Origin: Caballeronia catudaia
GTDB taxonomy: Bacteria; Pseudomonadota; Gammaproteobacteria; Burkholderiales; Burkholderiaceae
NCBI RefSeq assembly: GCF_001544755.2
Contig: NZ_FCOF02000008.1
Coordinates: 1 to 64,000 of the forward strand
Length of the DNA: 64,000 nt
Direction of reading: 5' to 3'
This document shows positions 44,380 to 53,042 of the stretch, piece by piece. The notes below the pieces were generated by a model, which saw nothing but the letters and a program-made list of their open reading frames with translations, was not told the DNA's origin and did no database searches. Each line of letters begins with the position of its first letter. Within the stretch, counting starts at the first letter, position 1. The position numbers and the translations under genes are program-made.

Positions 44380-45681
44380 ATGGACACCACGCTACCGAAC
44401 GTCGCGGAACCCGCCGCGGCGCCGCTTACGCGAATGCAGAAGAAAGCGATCATCGCGGCCACGCTCGGCACCATCGTCGAGTTCACGGACTGGATCATCT
44501 ATGCGACGTTCGCGTCGCTGTTCTCGCGGCAGTTCTTTCCCGCCGACAACGCCAGCATCGCGCTGCTCGCGGCCTTCGCCGTGTTCGCGGTCGGCTTCGT
44601 GATGCGGCCCATCGGCGGCGCGGTGCTCGGCGCGTATGCGGACCGCCACGGCCGCAAGAACGGCCTCGCGCTGTCCGTCGCGCTGATGGCGGGCAGCTCG
44701 CTCGTCATCGCGGCGTGTCCGGGCTATGCGTCGATCGGCGTCGCCGCGCCACTCGTGCTCGTCTTCGCGCGGCTCGTGCAAGGGTTCGCGGCGGGCGGCG
44801 AGTTCGGCTCGGCATCGACGTTCCTGATGGAATCGGCGTCGCCGTCGCGGCGCGGCTTCGCGGGCTCGTGGCAGCACTTCGCGGTGAACGCGGGCGTGCT
44901 CGTGGCGGCATCGATCGGCGCGCTGCTCACGTCGATGATCGATACGCCTTCGATGGCCGCGTGGGGCTGGCGCATCGCGTTCACGATCGCCGGGCTGATG
45001 GGCTTCGTCGCGCTGTGGTTCCGCCTTGCCGTCGCGGAAACGGATGCGTTCAGGAAGAGCGCGTCCGCACGGCAGCACACGCGGCATCCGTTCGTCACGA
45101 TCGTGCGCGAACACCGGCGCGCGGCGCTGCGCGTGATCGGCATCGCGATGGCGGGCAACCTCTGCGTCTATCTCTGGCTCGTGATGTTTCCGACGCTCGC
45201 TCACATGCGCGGCCTGCCGCTGCGCGATGCGTTCAGCGCGAGCGTCGTCTCGATCGTCGTGTCGCTCGCCGCGATTCCGTTGCTCGGCATGCTGTCGGAC
45301 CGCATCGGACGCAAGCCCGTGCTGATCGCGTTCGCCGCCGGCTCCGCGCTCTTCGCCTGGCCCGCGCTGCACTTTCTCGGCAACGACTACTGGACCGCGA
45401 CGGTCATCGTCTGCATCGGCATGTTGCTGTCGTCAGGATTCGCTGCGACCTGCGCCACCGTGATGGCCGAGCAGTTCCCCGCGCATGTCCGGGCGACGGG
45501 CGTCGCGCTTCCCTATGCGGTATCGGCGGCGCTCTTCGGCGGCACGCTGCCGACAGTCGTCACCGCGATGAACAACGCCGGCATCGCGCAATACCTGTGG
45601 ATCTACGTGGCCATCGTGTGCGTGGCGAGCTGCGTCGTCTATGCGCGCATGCCGGAAACGCGCGGCAAAACACTCGACTAA
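44380..45681 (+). CDS. MHS-family MFS transporter
   Basis: A 433-residue permease with twelve predicted helices. Signature loops are YADRHGRKNGLALSV after helix 2 and SDRIGRKPVLIAF after helix 8, and VRLVQGFAAGGEFGSAS-like text in helix 4 marks the metabolite:H+ symporter family, which imports carboxylates and related solutes. GGAGACGAC precedes the start. It probably imports the substrate that the CoA-transferase, hydratase, SDR and thiolase around it degrade. The thiolase follows 33 bases later on the same strand. Confidence 0.9.
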   Translation: MDTTLPNVAEPAAAPLTRMQKKAIIAATLGTIVEFTDWIIYATFASLFSRQFFPADNASIALLAAFAVFAVGFVMRPIGGAVLGAYADRHGRKNGLALSVALMAGSSLVIAACPGYASIGVAAPLVLVFARLVQGFAAGGEFGSASTFLMESASPSRRGFAGSWQHFAVNAGVLVAASIGALLTSMIDTPSMAAWGWRIAFTIAGLMGFVALWFRLAVAETDAFRKSASARQHTRHPFVTIVREHRRAALRVIGIAMAGNLCVYLWLVMFPTLAHMRGLPLRDAFSASVVSIVVSLAAIPLLGMLSDRIGRKPVLIAFAAGSALFAWPALHFLGNDYWTATVIVCIGMLLSSGFAATCATVMAEQFPAHVRATGVALPYAVSAALFGGTLPTVVTAMNNAGIAQYLWIYVAIVCVASCVVYARMPETRGKTLD

Positions 45682-45714
45682 GACCTTCCCTTTTCAAATG
45701 CAATGGAGACAACC

Positions 45715-46887
45715 ATGCGCAAAGTAGTGATCGGCGGCGTCGGCATGACGCCCTTCGGCAAGTTCCTCGAACGCAATCTGAAGTCGCTGGCGGAAGAAGC
45801 AGTGTCGCTCGCATTGAAGGACGCGCACGTCACCGTAAACGATGTGGACCGCGTGTTCTTCGGCAACGCGGCGGCGGGCGTCGTCACGGGACAGGAGATG
45901 ATTCGCGCGCAGTCGTCGCTGCGCAATACCGGCCTCGACGGCAAGCCGATGTTCAATGTCGAGAACGCGTGCGCGTCGGGCAGCTCGGCGCTCAACCTCG
46001 CGTGGCTCGCGGTGGCGTCGGGACAGGCGGAAACGGCGCTCGTCGTCGGCGTGGAGAAGCTGTCGCACGAAGACAAGTCGGTTTCGTTCGGCGCGTTCGC
46101 GAAGGCCGTCGATCTCGAAGAGCCGCTGCCCGAAGGCGTGACGACCGGCACCGGCTCGCTCTTCATGGACCTGTACGCCGCGAAGGCGCGCAAGTGGATG
46201 GAAAAGACCGGCGCCGAAGCGAGCGATTTCGCGCGCGTCGTCGTGAAAAGCCGTCGCGCGGGCTCGCTCAATCCGCATGCGCAATTCCGCAAGGAAACCA
46301 GCGTCGACGAAGTGCTGACGAGCCGCATGGTCAGCGATCCGCTGACGCTTTTCATGTGCTCGTCGATCGGCGATGGCGGCGCGGCCGTCTTCATCTGCTC
46401 CGAGGATTTCGCGGCGAAGCACGATATCCAGCCGGTGTTCATCCGCGCGAGCTCGATCGTGTCAGCGAAAGCGGACGGTTCCGGCGAACTGGTCGCGGTG
46501 CGCGCGGCGCGCGAAGCGTATGAGGAAGCGGGCATCGGACCGGAGGACGTGCATGTCGTCGAATTGCACGATGCGTCCGCGCCTGCCGAGCTGATCCACT
46601 ACGAGAATCTCGGCCTGTGCGCGCCCGGCGACGCGCCGAAGCTCATCCGCTCGGGCGATGCGGATATCGGCGGGAGAATCAGCGTGAATCCGAGCGGCGG
46701 CTTGCTGTCGCGCGGGCATCCGGTGGGCGCGACGGGCGTCGCGCAGATCGTGGAACTGACGCAGCAGTTGCGCGGCAAGGCGGGCGCGCGGCAGCGGCCC
46801 GGCGCGAAAGTCGCGCTCGCGGAAAACAACGGCGGTCAGCTCGCGGGCGATTCGGCCGTCGCGCTCGTCACGATTCTCTCGACGTAA
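45715..46887 (+). CDS. Thiolase family protein (SCP2-type)
   Basis: A 390-residue thiolase. The acylated Cys86 lies in ENACASGSSAL; the C-terminal motifs are VVELHDASAPAE, NPSGGLLSRGHPVGATGVAQ and the final ENNGG where many thiolases have the CxG cysteine, as in SCP2/lipid-transfer-type thiolases. GGAGAC sits before this Met; an ATG four codons upstream overlaps that site and is rejected. It would cleave a 3-oxoacyl-CoA at the end of the pathway. Its end overlaps the DeoR gene by 20 bases, tail to tail. Confidence 0.9.
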   Translation: MRKVVIGGVGMTPFGKFLERNLKSLAEEAVSLALKDAHVTVNDVDRVFFGNAAAGVVTGQEMIRAQSSLRNTGLDGKPMFNVENACASGSSALNLAWLAVASGQAETALVVGVEKLSHEDKSVSFGAFAKAVDLEEPLPEGVTTGTGSLFMDLYAAKARKWMEKTGAEASDFARVVVKSRRAGSLNPHAQFRKETSVDEVLTSRMVSDPLTLFMCSSIGDGGAAVFICSEDFAAKHDIQPVFIRASSIVSAKADGSGELVAVRAAREAYEEAGIGPEDVHVVELHDASAPAELIHYENLGLCAPGDAPKLIRSGDADIGGRISVNPSGGLLSRGHPVGATGVAQIVELTQQLRGKAGARQRPGAKVALAENNGGQLAGDSAVALVTILST

Positions 46888-47647
46888 TCTCCGCGAGTTC
46901 CACCGTCACATTCCCCAGCTCTTCGAAGCGCGCGCGCACCGGCGCTTCGGCCAGCGCATCGGTGACGAGCGTCCAGTGGCGCGCAAGCGGCGTCCAGTGC
47001 TGCTGGCTCGCGCGCTCCAGCTTGTTCGACGTGACCAGCACGAACAAGCCCGCCGCCTGGCTCGCGATGCATTCCTTCAAGAACGCCTGCTCCGCCGTCG
47101 CTTCGCACAGCCCGCGGCCCGCAACGACGCCATCCGCGCCCAGAAACGCCTTGTCGAACGTGACGCGCGTGAGCGCCACCTGCGCGAGCGCCCCGAGCGT
47201 GCTCATGCTCGACGGCCGCACATCGCCGCCGATCAGCGTCACGCGCACGTCCGCCGCCGCCAGCACGCTCACCGCGAGCAGATTGTTCGTCACGACGTGA
47301 ATCTCCGTGCGCCCCGCGAGGCAGCGCGCGAGCGCGGCCGTGGTCGTGCCGCCGTCGAGAAAGATCGTGTCGCCGTCCTGCACATGCCGCGCCGCCGCGC
47401 GCGCGATCGCTTCCTTCTGCTCCCGAAAACTCTCGCGCCGCGTATCGAGCGATTCTTCCGGCTCGTGCATCCCGACCGACGCCGCGCCGCCATACGTGCG
47501 CACGATGCGCCGTTCGTCGGCGAGCGCGCGCAGGTCGCGGCGCACCGTCGCCTCCGACATGCCGAAGTGCCCGCACAGCGCGGCGACATCGTTCATGCCG
47601 GACAGCACGGCCTTGAGCATGGCCTCACGGCGTTTCTCGACTTTCAT
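46868..47647 (-). CDS. DeoR family regulator
   Basis: A 259-residue DeoR/GlpR regulator: helix-turn-helix VAALCGHFGMSEATVRRDLRAL, then the sugar-phosphate-sensing domain with IFLDGGTTTAALARCL and KAFLGADGV. GGGAGAAGG directly precedes the Met. It is divergent from the KdgT-kinase-PdxA2 operon, so it probably represses that operon and responds to a phosphorylated four-carbon acid. Confidence 0.9.
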   Translation of the reverse strand: MKVEKRREAMLKAVLSGMNDVAALCGHFGMSEATVRRDLRALADERRIVRTYGGAASVGMHEPEESLDTRRESFREQKEAIARAAARHVQDGDTIFLDGGTTTAALARCLAGRTEIHVVTNNLLAVSVLAAADVRVTLIGGDVRPSSMSTLGALAQVALTRVTFDKAFLGADGVVAGRGLCEATAEQAFLKECIASQAAGLFVLVTSNKLERASQQHWTPLARHWTLVTDALAEAPVRARFEELGNVTVELAEITSRES

Positions 47648-47747
47648 CCTTCTCCCTGAATGCTTGCGGTTCTGGCGGCGACGCACAGTGTAGCGGGTCT
47701 GCCGAATGCTTCGTCGGCTTCGCACGCGCGATGCACGTTTTGATCGG

Positions 47748-47873
47748 TTCGGTCATTCGAACAGGCAAAATCGTCCAGAACGATCAGAGTAAACACGTAT
47801 GCCGACCGATTTGCGCGAAAATCACGAGAGGACTACACTCCGACCTGATCGATTCAATCAATCCATGACCGAA
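47748..47873. promoter_or_regulatory. Candidate DeoR operator pair
   Basis: TTCGGTCAT at 47748-47756 and its inverted copy ATGACCGAA at 47865-47873, each inside a longer related context (CGGTTCGGTCAT and ATGACCGAATCGG). One lies near the DeoR start and one 29 bases before the permease start, as expected for a looping repressor. No search for further copies could be made. Confidence 0.5.
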
Positions 47874-47901
47874 TCGGACAGAAACCACAGTGGAGACTTG
47901 C

Positions 47902-48918
47902 ATGGCTCAGATTCACATCAAGCGCGCCGTCGAGCGCGTGCCCGGCGGGATGATGATCGTTCCGCTCCTGATCGGCTCGCTGATCGCGACGTTCATGCCC
48001 GGCATGCCGAAGTTCTTCGGCTCCTTCACGAACGCGCTCTTCACCGGCGCGCTGCCGATTCTCGCGGTGTTCTACGTGTGCATGGGCGCGAGCATCGACG
48101 TGAAGGCAACGCCGTATCTCATCAAGAAAGGCGGTGCGCTCTTCGCGACGAAAGTCGGCACGGCGATCGTCGCGGGCATCGTGCTCGGCCATTTCCTCGG
48201 CGAGCAGCCGATCACGTCGGGCCTCTTCGCGGGCATTTCGACGCTCGCCGTCGTCGCCGCGATGAACGACACGAACGGCGGCCTCTACATGGCGCTGATG
48301 GGCCAGTACGGACGCTCGGAAGACGTGGGCGCGTACACGATCATGTCGCTCGAATCCGGCCCGTTCCTGACGATGGTCACGCTCGGCGTCGCGGGCCTCT
48401 CCGCGTTTCCGTGGCCGACGCTCGTCGGCAGCATCCTGCCGCTCGCGGTCGGCATGCTGCTCGGCAACCTCGACCGCGAGATGCGCGACTTCCTCGCCCG
48501 CGCCGTGCCCGTGATGATTCCGTTCTTCGCGCTGGCGCTCGGCGCGGGCCTGGATCTGCACAAGGTGTGGCAAGCGGGCCTGCTCGGCATCGGCCTGGGC
48601 CTCGCGGTCGTCATCGTGACGGGCATTCCGCTCTACTTCGCGGATCGCCTGACGGGCGGCACGGGCGTCGCGGGTGCGGCGGCGGCCAACACCGCGGGCA
48701 ACGCGGCGGCGGTTCCTGCGCTGATCGCGGCGGCCAATCCGGTGTATGAAGCAGCCGCGAAGTCGGCGACGCTGCTGGTCGCGGCATGCGTGGTCGTGAC
48801 GGCCATCGTCTCGCCGATCCTGACGGCGTCGATCGCGAAGCGCGTGAATGCGCGGAATCAGGCGCGCGCGTCGTCCGAATCGAAGGCCCGCGCGAAGGCG
48901 AGCGAGGCCACGCAATGA
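47902..48918 (+). CDS. kdgT: KdgT-family 2-keto-3-deoxygluconate-type permease
   Basis: A 338-residue membrane protein of the KdgT family, with about ten hydrophobic segments and the motifs [16 protein letters not shown] and [19 protein letters not shown]. KdgT proper moves 2-keto-3-deoxygluconate by proton symport; a neighbouring four-carbon acid kinase suggests that this one moves D-threonate, erythronate or a related acid. GGAGACTTGC precedes the start. Its stop overlaps the kinase start (ATGA). Confidence 0.88.
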   Translation: MAQIHIKRAVERVPGGMMIVPLLIGSLIATFMPGMPKFFGSFTNALFTGALPILAVFYVCMGASIDVKATPYLIKKGGALFATKVGTAIVAGIVLGHFLGEQPITSGLFAGISTLAVVAAMNDTNGGLYMALMGQYGRSEDVGAYTIMSLESGPFLTMVTLGVAGLSAFPWPTLVGSILPLAVGMLLGNLDREMRDFLARAVPVMIPFFALALGAGLDLHKVWQAGLLGIGLGLAVVIVTGIPLYFADRLTGGTGVAGAAAANTAGNAAAVPALIAAANPVYEAAAKSATLLVAACVVVTAIVSPILTASIAKRVNARNQARASSESKARAKASEATQ

Positions 48919-50165
48919 AGAGCTTGCTGATCGTCGCCGACGATCTATCGGGCGCCGCGGACTGCGCGATCGCGTTCGCGGCGGCGGGTTTGAAGACGGT
49001 CGTATCGCTCGATGCCAACGCGTCGGACGATAACGCAGCCGTCATCGCCGCCGACACCGACACGCGCCGCCTCACGCCCGCCGATGCGGCGCTGCGCACG
49101 GCGAACGCGTGGCAGGCGTTGCGCGCGCCGGGGCGGCGTCTGTACAAGAAGATCGATTCGACCTTGCGCGGCAACTGGACAGCCGAAGTCGCGGCGCTGA
49201 CGAAGCTCGCCGGGCCGGCGATCGTCACGCCCGCGTTTCCGGCGACGGGCCGCACCGTGCGGGACGGCCGCGTGATCGTGCGCGGCGTGCCGCTCGAAGA
49301 CACCGAAACGTGGAAGCTCGAGAACGCCGGACAGAACGCGGAACTGCGCGCGATGCTCGACATGGTCGGCTTGCGCACCGCGCAGGTTTCGCTCGATGCT
49401 TTGCGCGCCGCGCCGCAGGACATCGCCGCGATGGTGGCGTCGGCGGCGACGGCGAATGGCATCGACGCGATCATCGTCGATGCAGAAACCAGCGACGATC
49501 TCGCCACGCTCGCCCGCGCGACCGCATCGGTCGATGCGCAATTTTTCTGGGTCGGCTCGGGTGGACTCGCGCGCGAGCTGGCCGCCTTGCCCGATCTCTT
49601 CGATGCGAACGCGTCCATGAAAGCGACGCGTGCCATCGACCCGACGCAAGGCCCGATCCTCGCGCTCGTCGGCAGTCTTTCGGCGATTTCGGAGCGTCAA
49701 TGCGCGATGCTCTGCGCCGAAGCCGGCGTCTGCGAAATGATCGTGCCGCCCGACGTGTTGCGCGAAGGCGCGCGGCATCCGGAATGGCGGACGTGGGGCG
49801 AACGCATCGGCGCGAAAGTGCGCGGCAAGGAAGACGCGATCGTGCGCATCGGCCGCGACGACGCGTTCGATCCCGCCGAAGGCGCGCGCTTGTCGAATGC
49901 GCTGGCGGCGCTCGTCGCGCCTTCGTTCGACGCGCTCGGCGGGCTCATCGCGACCGGCGGCGAAACCGCGCGCGCGATGCTCGCCGCCGCGAGCGTCGGC
50001 AGCCTGGAGCTCGTGACCGAGATCGAGGCGGGCGTCGCGCTCGGACGGCCATCGAATGGCAGCGGACCTTCGATCGTCACGAAAGCGGGCGCGTTCGGCA
50101 GCGAGCACGCGCTGCTCGGCGCCTATTTGCATTTGCGCGGCGCGGACCTTCCCGTCGCGCGTTGA
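48915..50165 (+). CDS. dtnK: Four-carbon acid sugar kinase (D-threonate/erythronate kinase, DUF1537 family)
   Basis: A 416-residue kinase. The N-terminal domain begins with the substrate motif [16 protein letters not shown] and has [11 protein letters not shown]; the C-terminal nucleotide-binding domain has [15 protein letters not shown] and the [11 protein letters not shown] end. DtnK/DenK enzymes phosphorylate D-threonate or D-erythronate at O4; PdxA2 then oxidises and decarboxylates the product to dihydroxyacetone phosphate. Both genes are present here in that order. Substrate choice among the four-carbon acids cannot be read from sequence. Confidence 0.9.
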   Translation: MKSLLIVADDLSGAADCAIAFAAAGLKTVVSLDANASDDNAAVIAADTDTRRLTPADAALRTANAWQALRAPGRRLYKKIDSTLRGNWTAEVAALTKLAGPAIVTPAFPATGRTVRDGRVIVRGVPLEDTETWKLENAGQNAELRAMLDMVGLRTAQVSLDALRAAPQDIAAMVASAATANGIDAIIVDAETSDDLATLARATASVDAQFFWVGSGGLARELAALPDLFDANASMKATRAIDPTQGPILALVGSLSAISERQCAMLCAEAGVCEMIVPPDVLREGARHPEWRTWGERIGAKVRGKEDAIVRIGRDDAFDPAEGARLSNALAALVAPSFDALGGLIATGGETARAMLAAASVGSLELVTEIEAGVALGRPSNGSGPSIVTKAGAFGSEHALLGAYLHLRGADLPVAR

Positions 50166-50191
50166 GAACAGACATCACCAGACCCCACATC

Positions 50192-51193
50192 ATGAGCAAC
50201 TACCTCCCCGTTATCGGCATCACGATGGGCGACGCGAGCGGCGTCGGCCCGGAAGTCGTCGTCAAGAGCCTCGCGCACGATGCGGTCTACAAGCAGTGCC
50301 GTCCCCTCGTGATCGGCGATGTGCGGCGCCTCGAACGCGCGAATGAACTCGTCGGCGGCAAGGCGACGGTGCGCCGCATCAAGGACGCAACCGAAGCGCG
50401 CTACGAGCCGGGCGTGATCGACTGCATCGACCTCGGCCTGATTCCCGACGATCTGCCCTTCGGCGAGCTGTCGGCGATCGCGGGCGATGCGGCGTATCAG
50501 TACATCGCGCGCGCCGTCGAACTGGCGCAGGCGAATCAGATCGACGCGATCTGCACCGCGCCGCTCAACAAGGAAGCGCTGCATGCGGGCGGCCACAAGT
50601 TTCCCGGCCATACGGAAATGCTCGCGCATCTGACGGGCGTCGACGAAGTCTCGATGATGCTCGTCGCGCCGCAATTGCGCGTGATTCACGTGACGACGCA
50701 TATCGGCATCATTGATGCGATCCGCAAGATCGAGCCGGGTCTCGTGCAGCGCACGATCGAACGCGGCAACGCGACGCTCGTGAAGGCGGGCATTGCGAAG
50801 CCGCGCATCGGCGTGTGCGGGATCAATCCGCATGCGGGCGAAAACGGCCTCTTCGGTTATGGCGAGGAGGAGGAGAAGATCATTCCCGCGGTGAAGGTCT
50901 TGCAGGAACGCGGGCTGGATGTGACCGGCCCGCTGCCCGCCGATACGCTGTTCTATCGCGCGGGGCGTGGCGATTTCGATCTCGTCGTCGCGATGTATCA
51001 CGATCAGGGGCACGGTCCCGTGAAGGTGCTCGGGCTCGAAGCGGGCGTGAACGTGACGGTCGGGCTCGATGTGATCCGCACGTCGGTCGATCACGGCACG
51101 GCGTTCGATATCGCGGGCAAGGGCATCGCCGACGAAGGCAGCATGCTCGAAGCGCTGCGACAGGGCGCGGAGCTGGCGACGCGGCGTCATTGA
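50192..51193 (+). CDS. pdxA2: PdxA2-type 4-phospho-threonate/erythronate dehydrogenase
   Basis: A 333-residue PdxA-family NAD-dependent dehydrogenase: GITMGDASGVGPEVVVK at the N-terminus, metal-site histidines in KFPGHTEMLAHLTG and MYHDQGHGPVKVLG, and SVDHGTAFDIAGKG near the end. The second paralogue group (PdxA2) acts on 4-phospho-D-threonate or -erythronate in sugar-acid catabolism rather than vitamin B6 synthesis; the kinase 26 bases upstream supports that role. Confidence 0.9.
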   Translation: MSNYLPVIGITMGDASGVGPEVVVKSLAHDAVYKQCRPLVIGDVRRLERANELVGGKATVRRIKDATEARYEPGVIDCIDLGLIPDDLPFGELSAIAGDAAYQYIARAVELAQANQIDAICTAPLNKEALHAGGHKFPGHTEMLAHLTGVDEVSMMLVAPQLRVIHVTTHIGIIDAIRKIEPGLVQRTIERGNATLVKAGIAKPRIGVCGINPHAGENGLFGYGEEEEKIIPAVKVLQERGLDVTGPLPADTLFYRAGRGDFDLVVAMYHDQGHGPVKVLGLEAGVNVTVGLDVIRTSVDHGTAFDIAGKGIADEGSMLEALRQGAELATRRH

Positions 51194-51242
51194 CGCTTAT
51201 GGCGTGATAATGGGCGCTCCACACGACGTGCGAGCGCTCATC

Positions 51243-52622
51243 ATGCCTTCGTCTCTCGATACGCTGCGCAGCATATGGCGCATCGCCGGCTTGCCCGACG
51301 ATGCGCTTTCTTACATCGACCTTCCCGGTCACGATCCGGTTTTTCCTTCCACCTTTGCGGTCGGCACGGCGGCGCAGGCGACCATCGGCGCGGCGGCGCT
51401 CGCCGCATGCGAGCTCGGCGCGGCGCGCGGCGTCGAGCGGCAGCGCGTGTCGATCGACATGACGCATGCGGCCGTCGAATGCACGGGCGCGTTCACCGTC
51501 GACGGCAAGGAACCCGAGACGTGGGGACGCTTCTCCGGTCTCTATCGATGCGCCGATGGCTATGTGCGCATTCACGCGAACTTCGAACATCATCAGGATG
51601 GCGCGCTGCGTCTGCTCGGGCTCGATCCGAAGACGGCCACGCGCGAGGATGCCGGGCGCGCGTTGCTGACGTGGCGCGGCTGCGATTTCGAGGATGCGGC
51701 GGCGGCGCGCGGGCTCGTCGTCACGATGCTGCGCACGTTCGACGAGTGGGATGCGACGCCGCAGGGGCAGGCCATCGCCGCGCAGCCGCTGATGACGATC
51801 ACGCGCATCGGCGATGCTTCGCCTCGCTCGCTGCCTTCGTTGTCGAAGGATGCGCGTCCGCTCGATGGCGTTCGCGTGCTCGATTTCACGCGCATTCTCG
51901 CGGGGCCGGTCGGCGGGCGGGCGCTGGCCGCATTCGGCGCGGATGTGATGCTCGTGAACGGGCCGCATCTGCCGAATATTCCCGCGATCGCGGATACGAG
52001 CCGGGGCAAGCGCTCGGCGTTGCTCGATCTTCGGCTGGAGCGCGACCGGGAGACGCTCTGGCGGTTGATCGACGAGGCGCATGTGTTCGCGCAGGGGTAT
52101 CGGCCGGGCGGGATCAGTGCGCTTGGGTTCGGGCCGCAGGCGCTTGCGGAGCGGCGGCCGGGGATCGTGTATACGTCGCTGACGGCTTATGGCACGGAAG
52201 GACCGTGGGCTTCGAGGCGCGGCTTCGATTCGCTCGTGCAGACCGCGATGGGGTTCAACGCGGCCGAAGGCGAAGCAGCGGGCGATGGCAAGCCGCGGCC
52301 ATTGCCGATGCAGACGCTCGATATGGCGAGCGGGTTTTTGATGGCGTTCGGGGCCGCGGCGGCGTTGTGGAAGCAGCAGCGGGAAGGCGGGAGCTGGCAC
52401 GTGGAGGTTTCGCTCGCGCAGACGGGGAAGTGGTTACGAGGGCTCGGGCGTGTCGATGGCGGATTGAAGATCACGAAGCCGGATTTCGCGCCGTATGTCG
52501 AGCGGTATGGATCGGGGTTTGGGGAGTTGGTCGCGGTGCGGCCCGCGGCGCGGCTGGCTCGTACGCCGGCGGGGTATGCGCGGGAGTCGGGGCCGCCGGG
52601 GGCGTCGGAGGCGCGGTGGTGA
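51243..52622 (+). CDS. CaiB/BaiF CoA-transferase family protein, rearranged tandem
   Basis: A 459-residue type III CoA-transferase-like protein. It starts with what is normally a C-terminal half (WGRFSGLYRCADGYVRIHANFEHH, then DEWDATPQGQAIAAQPLM) and then enters a normal N-terminal half (LDGVRVLDFTRILAGPVGGRALAAFGADVMLV, then GYRPGGISALGFG). Such swapped order is a known subgroup. Starts at 51204 or 51210 are possible. No clear ribosome site. It trails the threonate operon by about 50 bases but no pathway link is evident. Confidence 0.8.
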   Translation: MPSSLDTLRSIWRIAGLPDDALSYIDLPGHDPVFPSTFAVGTAAQATIGAAALAACELGAARGVERQRVSIDMTHAAVECTGAFTVDGKEPETWGRFSGLYRCADGYVRIHANFEHHQDGALRLLGLDPKTATREDAGRALLTWRGCDFEDAAAARGLVVTMLRTFDEWDATPQGQAIAAQPLMTITRIGDASPRSLPSLSKDARPLDGVRVLDFTRILAGPVGGRALAAFGADVMLVNGPHLPNIPAIADTSRGKRSALLDLRLERDRETLWRLIDEAHVFAQGYRPGGISALGFGPQALAERRPGIVYTSLTAYGTEGPWASRRGFDSLVQTAMGFNAAEGEAAGDGKPRPLPMQTLDMASGFLMAFGAAAALWKQQREGGSWHVEVSLAQTGKWLRGLGRVDGGLKITKPDFAPYVERYGSGFGELVAVRPAARLARTPAGYARESGPPGASEARW

Positions 52623-52644
52623 GGCGGTAGGCGTTCAGGGCGTA

Positions 52645-52776
52645 GTAGCCCGAGAGCTACAAAATTGCTTTTCTGATCGATTTTTGTAGCCCTGGAGCTA
52701 CAACCACGCTTTTCGCCGTGTAGCTCTTGGGCTACAATTCAGGACAGTTGCATCATTTTTGATGCCCCGGGGCTAC
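52645..52776 (+). promoter_or_regulatory. Four-site operator array of HipBA module 2
   Basis: Three sites of form GTAGC-N6-GCTAC at 52645, 52686 and 52720, and a related fourth, GATGCCCCGGGGCTAC, at 52761. Start-to-start spacings are 41, 34 and 41 bases, so the array is symmetric. The last site ends two bases before the antitoxin ATG and covers its only G-rich ribosome-site candidate, so bound repressor would block translation start as well. Confidence 0.8.
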
Positions 52777-52778
52777 AA

Positions 52779-53039
52779 ATGACCACGCTGGCCGATATCG
52801 GAGAGATGTTGAAAGATGCCCGTCGAGTGGCGGGGCTTTCGCAGAAAGAACTGGCCGAACGCGCCGGTATCGCGCGTACGACGCTCGCACGCATGGAAAC
52901 GCTCGCGCGAGGCGACATGAGCGTATCCGCCCTCGTCCGACTTCTCGAAGCCGCCGGCTATGACTTGCGAACCGTCAAGCGCGGGCATGCTCGCACGCTG
53001 GACGACGTGCTGACGGAACAACGCAAGGCGGGAGAATAA
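52779..53039 (+). CDS. hipB: HipB-like antitoxin / repressor (module 2)
   Basis: An 86-residue Cro/C1-type helix-turn-helix protein (GEMLKDARRVAGLSQKELAERAGIARTTLARMETLARGD in successive helices). It ends four bases before a HipA gene. The operator array directly upstream and the short leader fit an autorepressed antitoxin. The motif recognised (GTAGC palindromes) differs from that of module 1 (GTTCCCG), so the two repressors should not cross-regulate. Confidence 0.88.
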   Translation: MTTLADIGEMLKDARRVAGLSQKELAERAGIARTTLARMETLARGDMSVSALVRLLEAAGYDLRTVKRGHARTLDDVLTEQRKAGE

Positions 53040-53042
53040 GGC

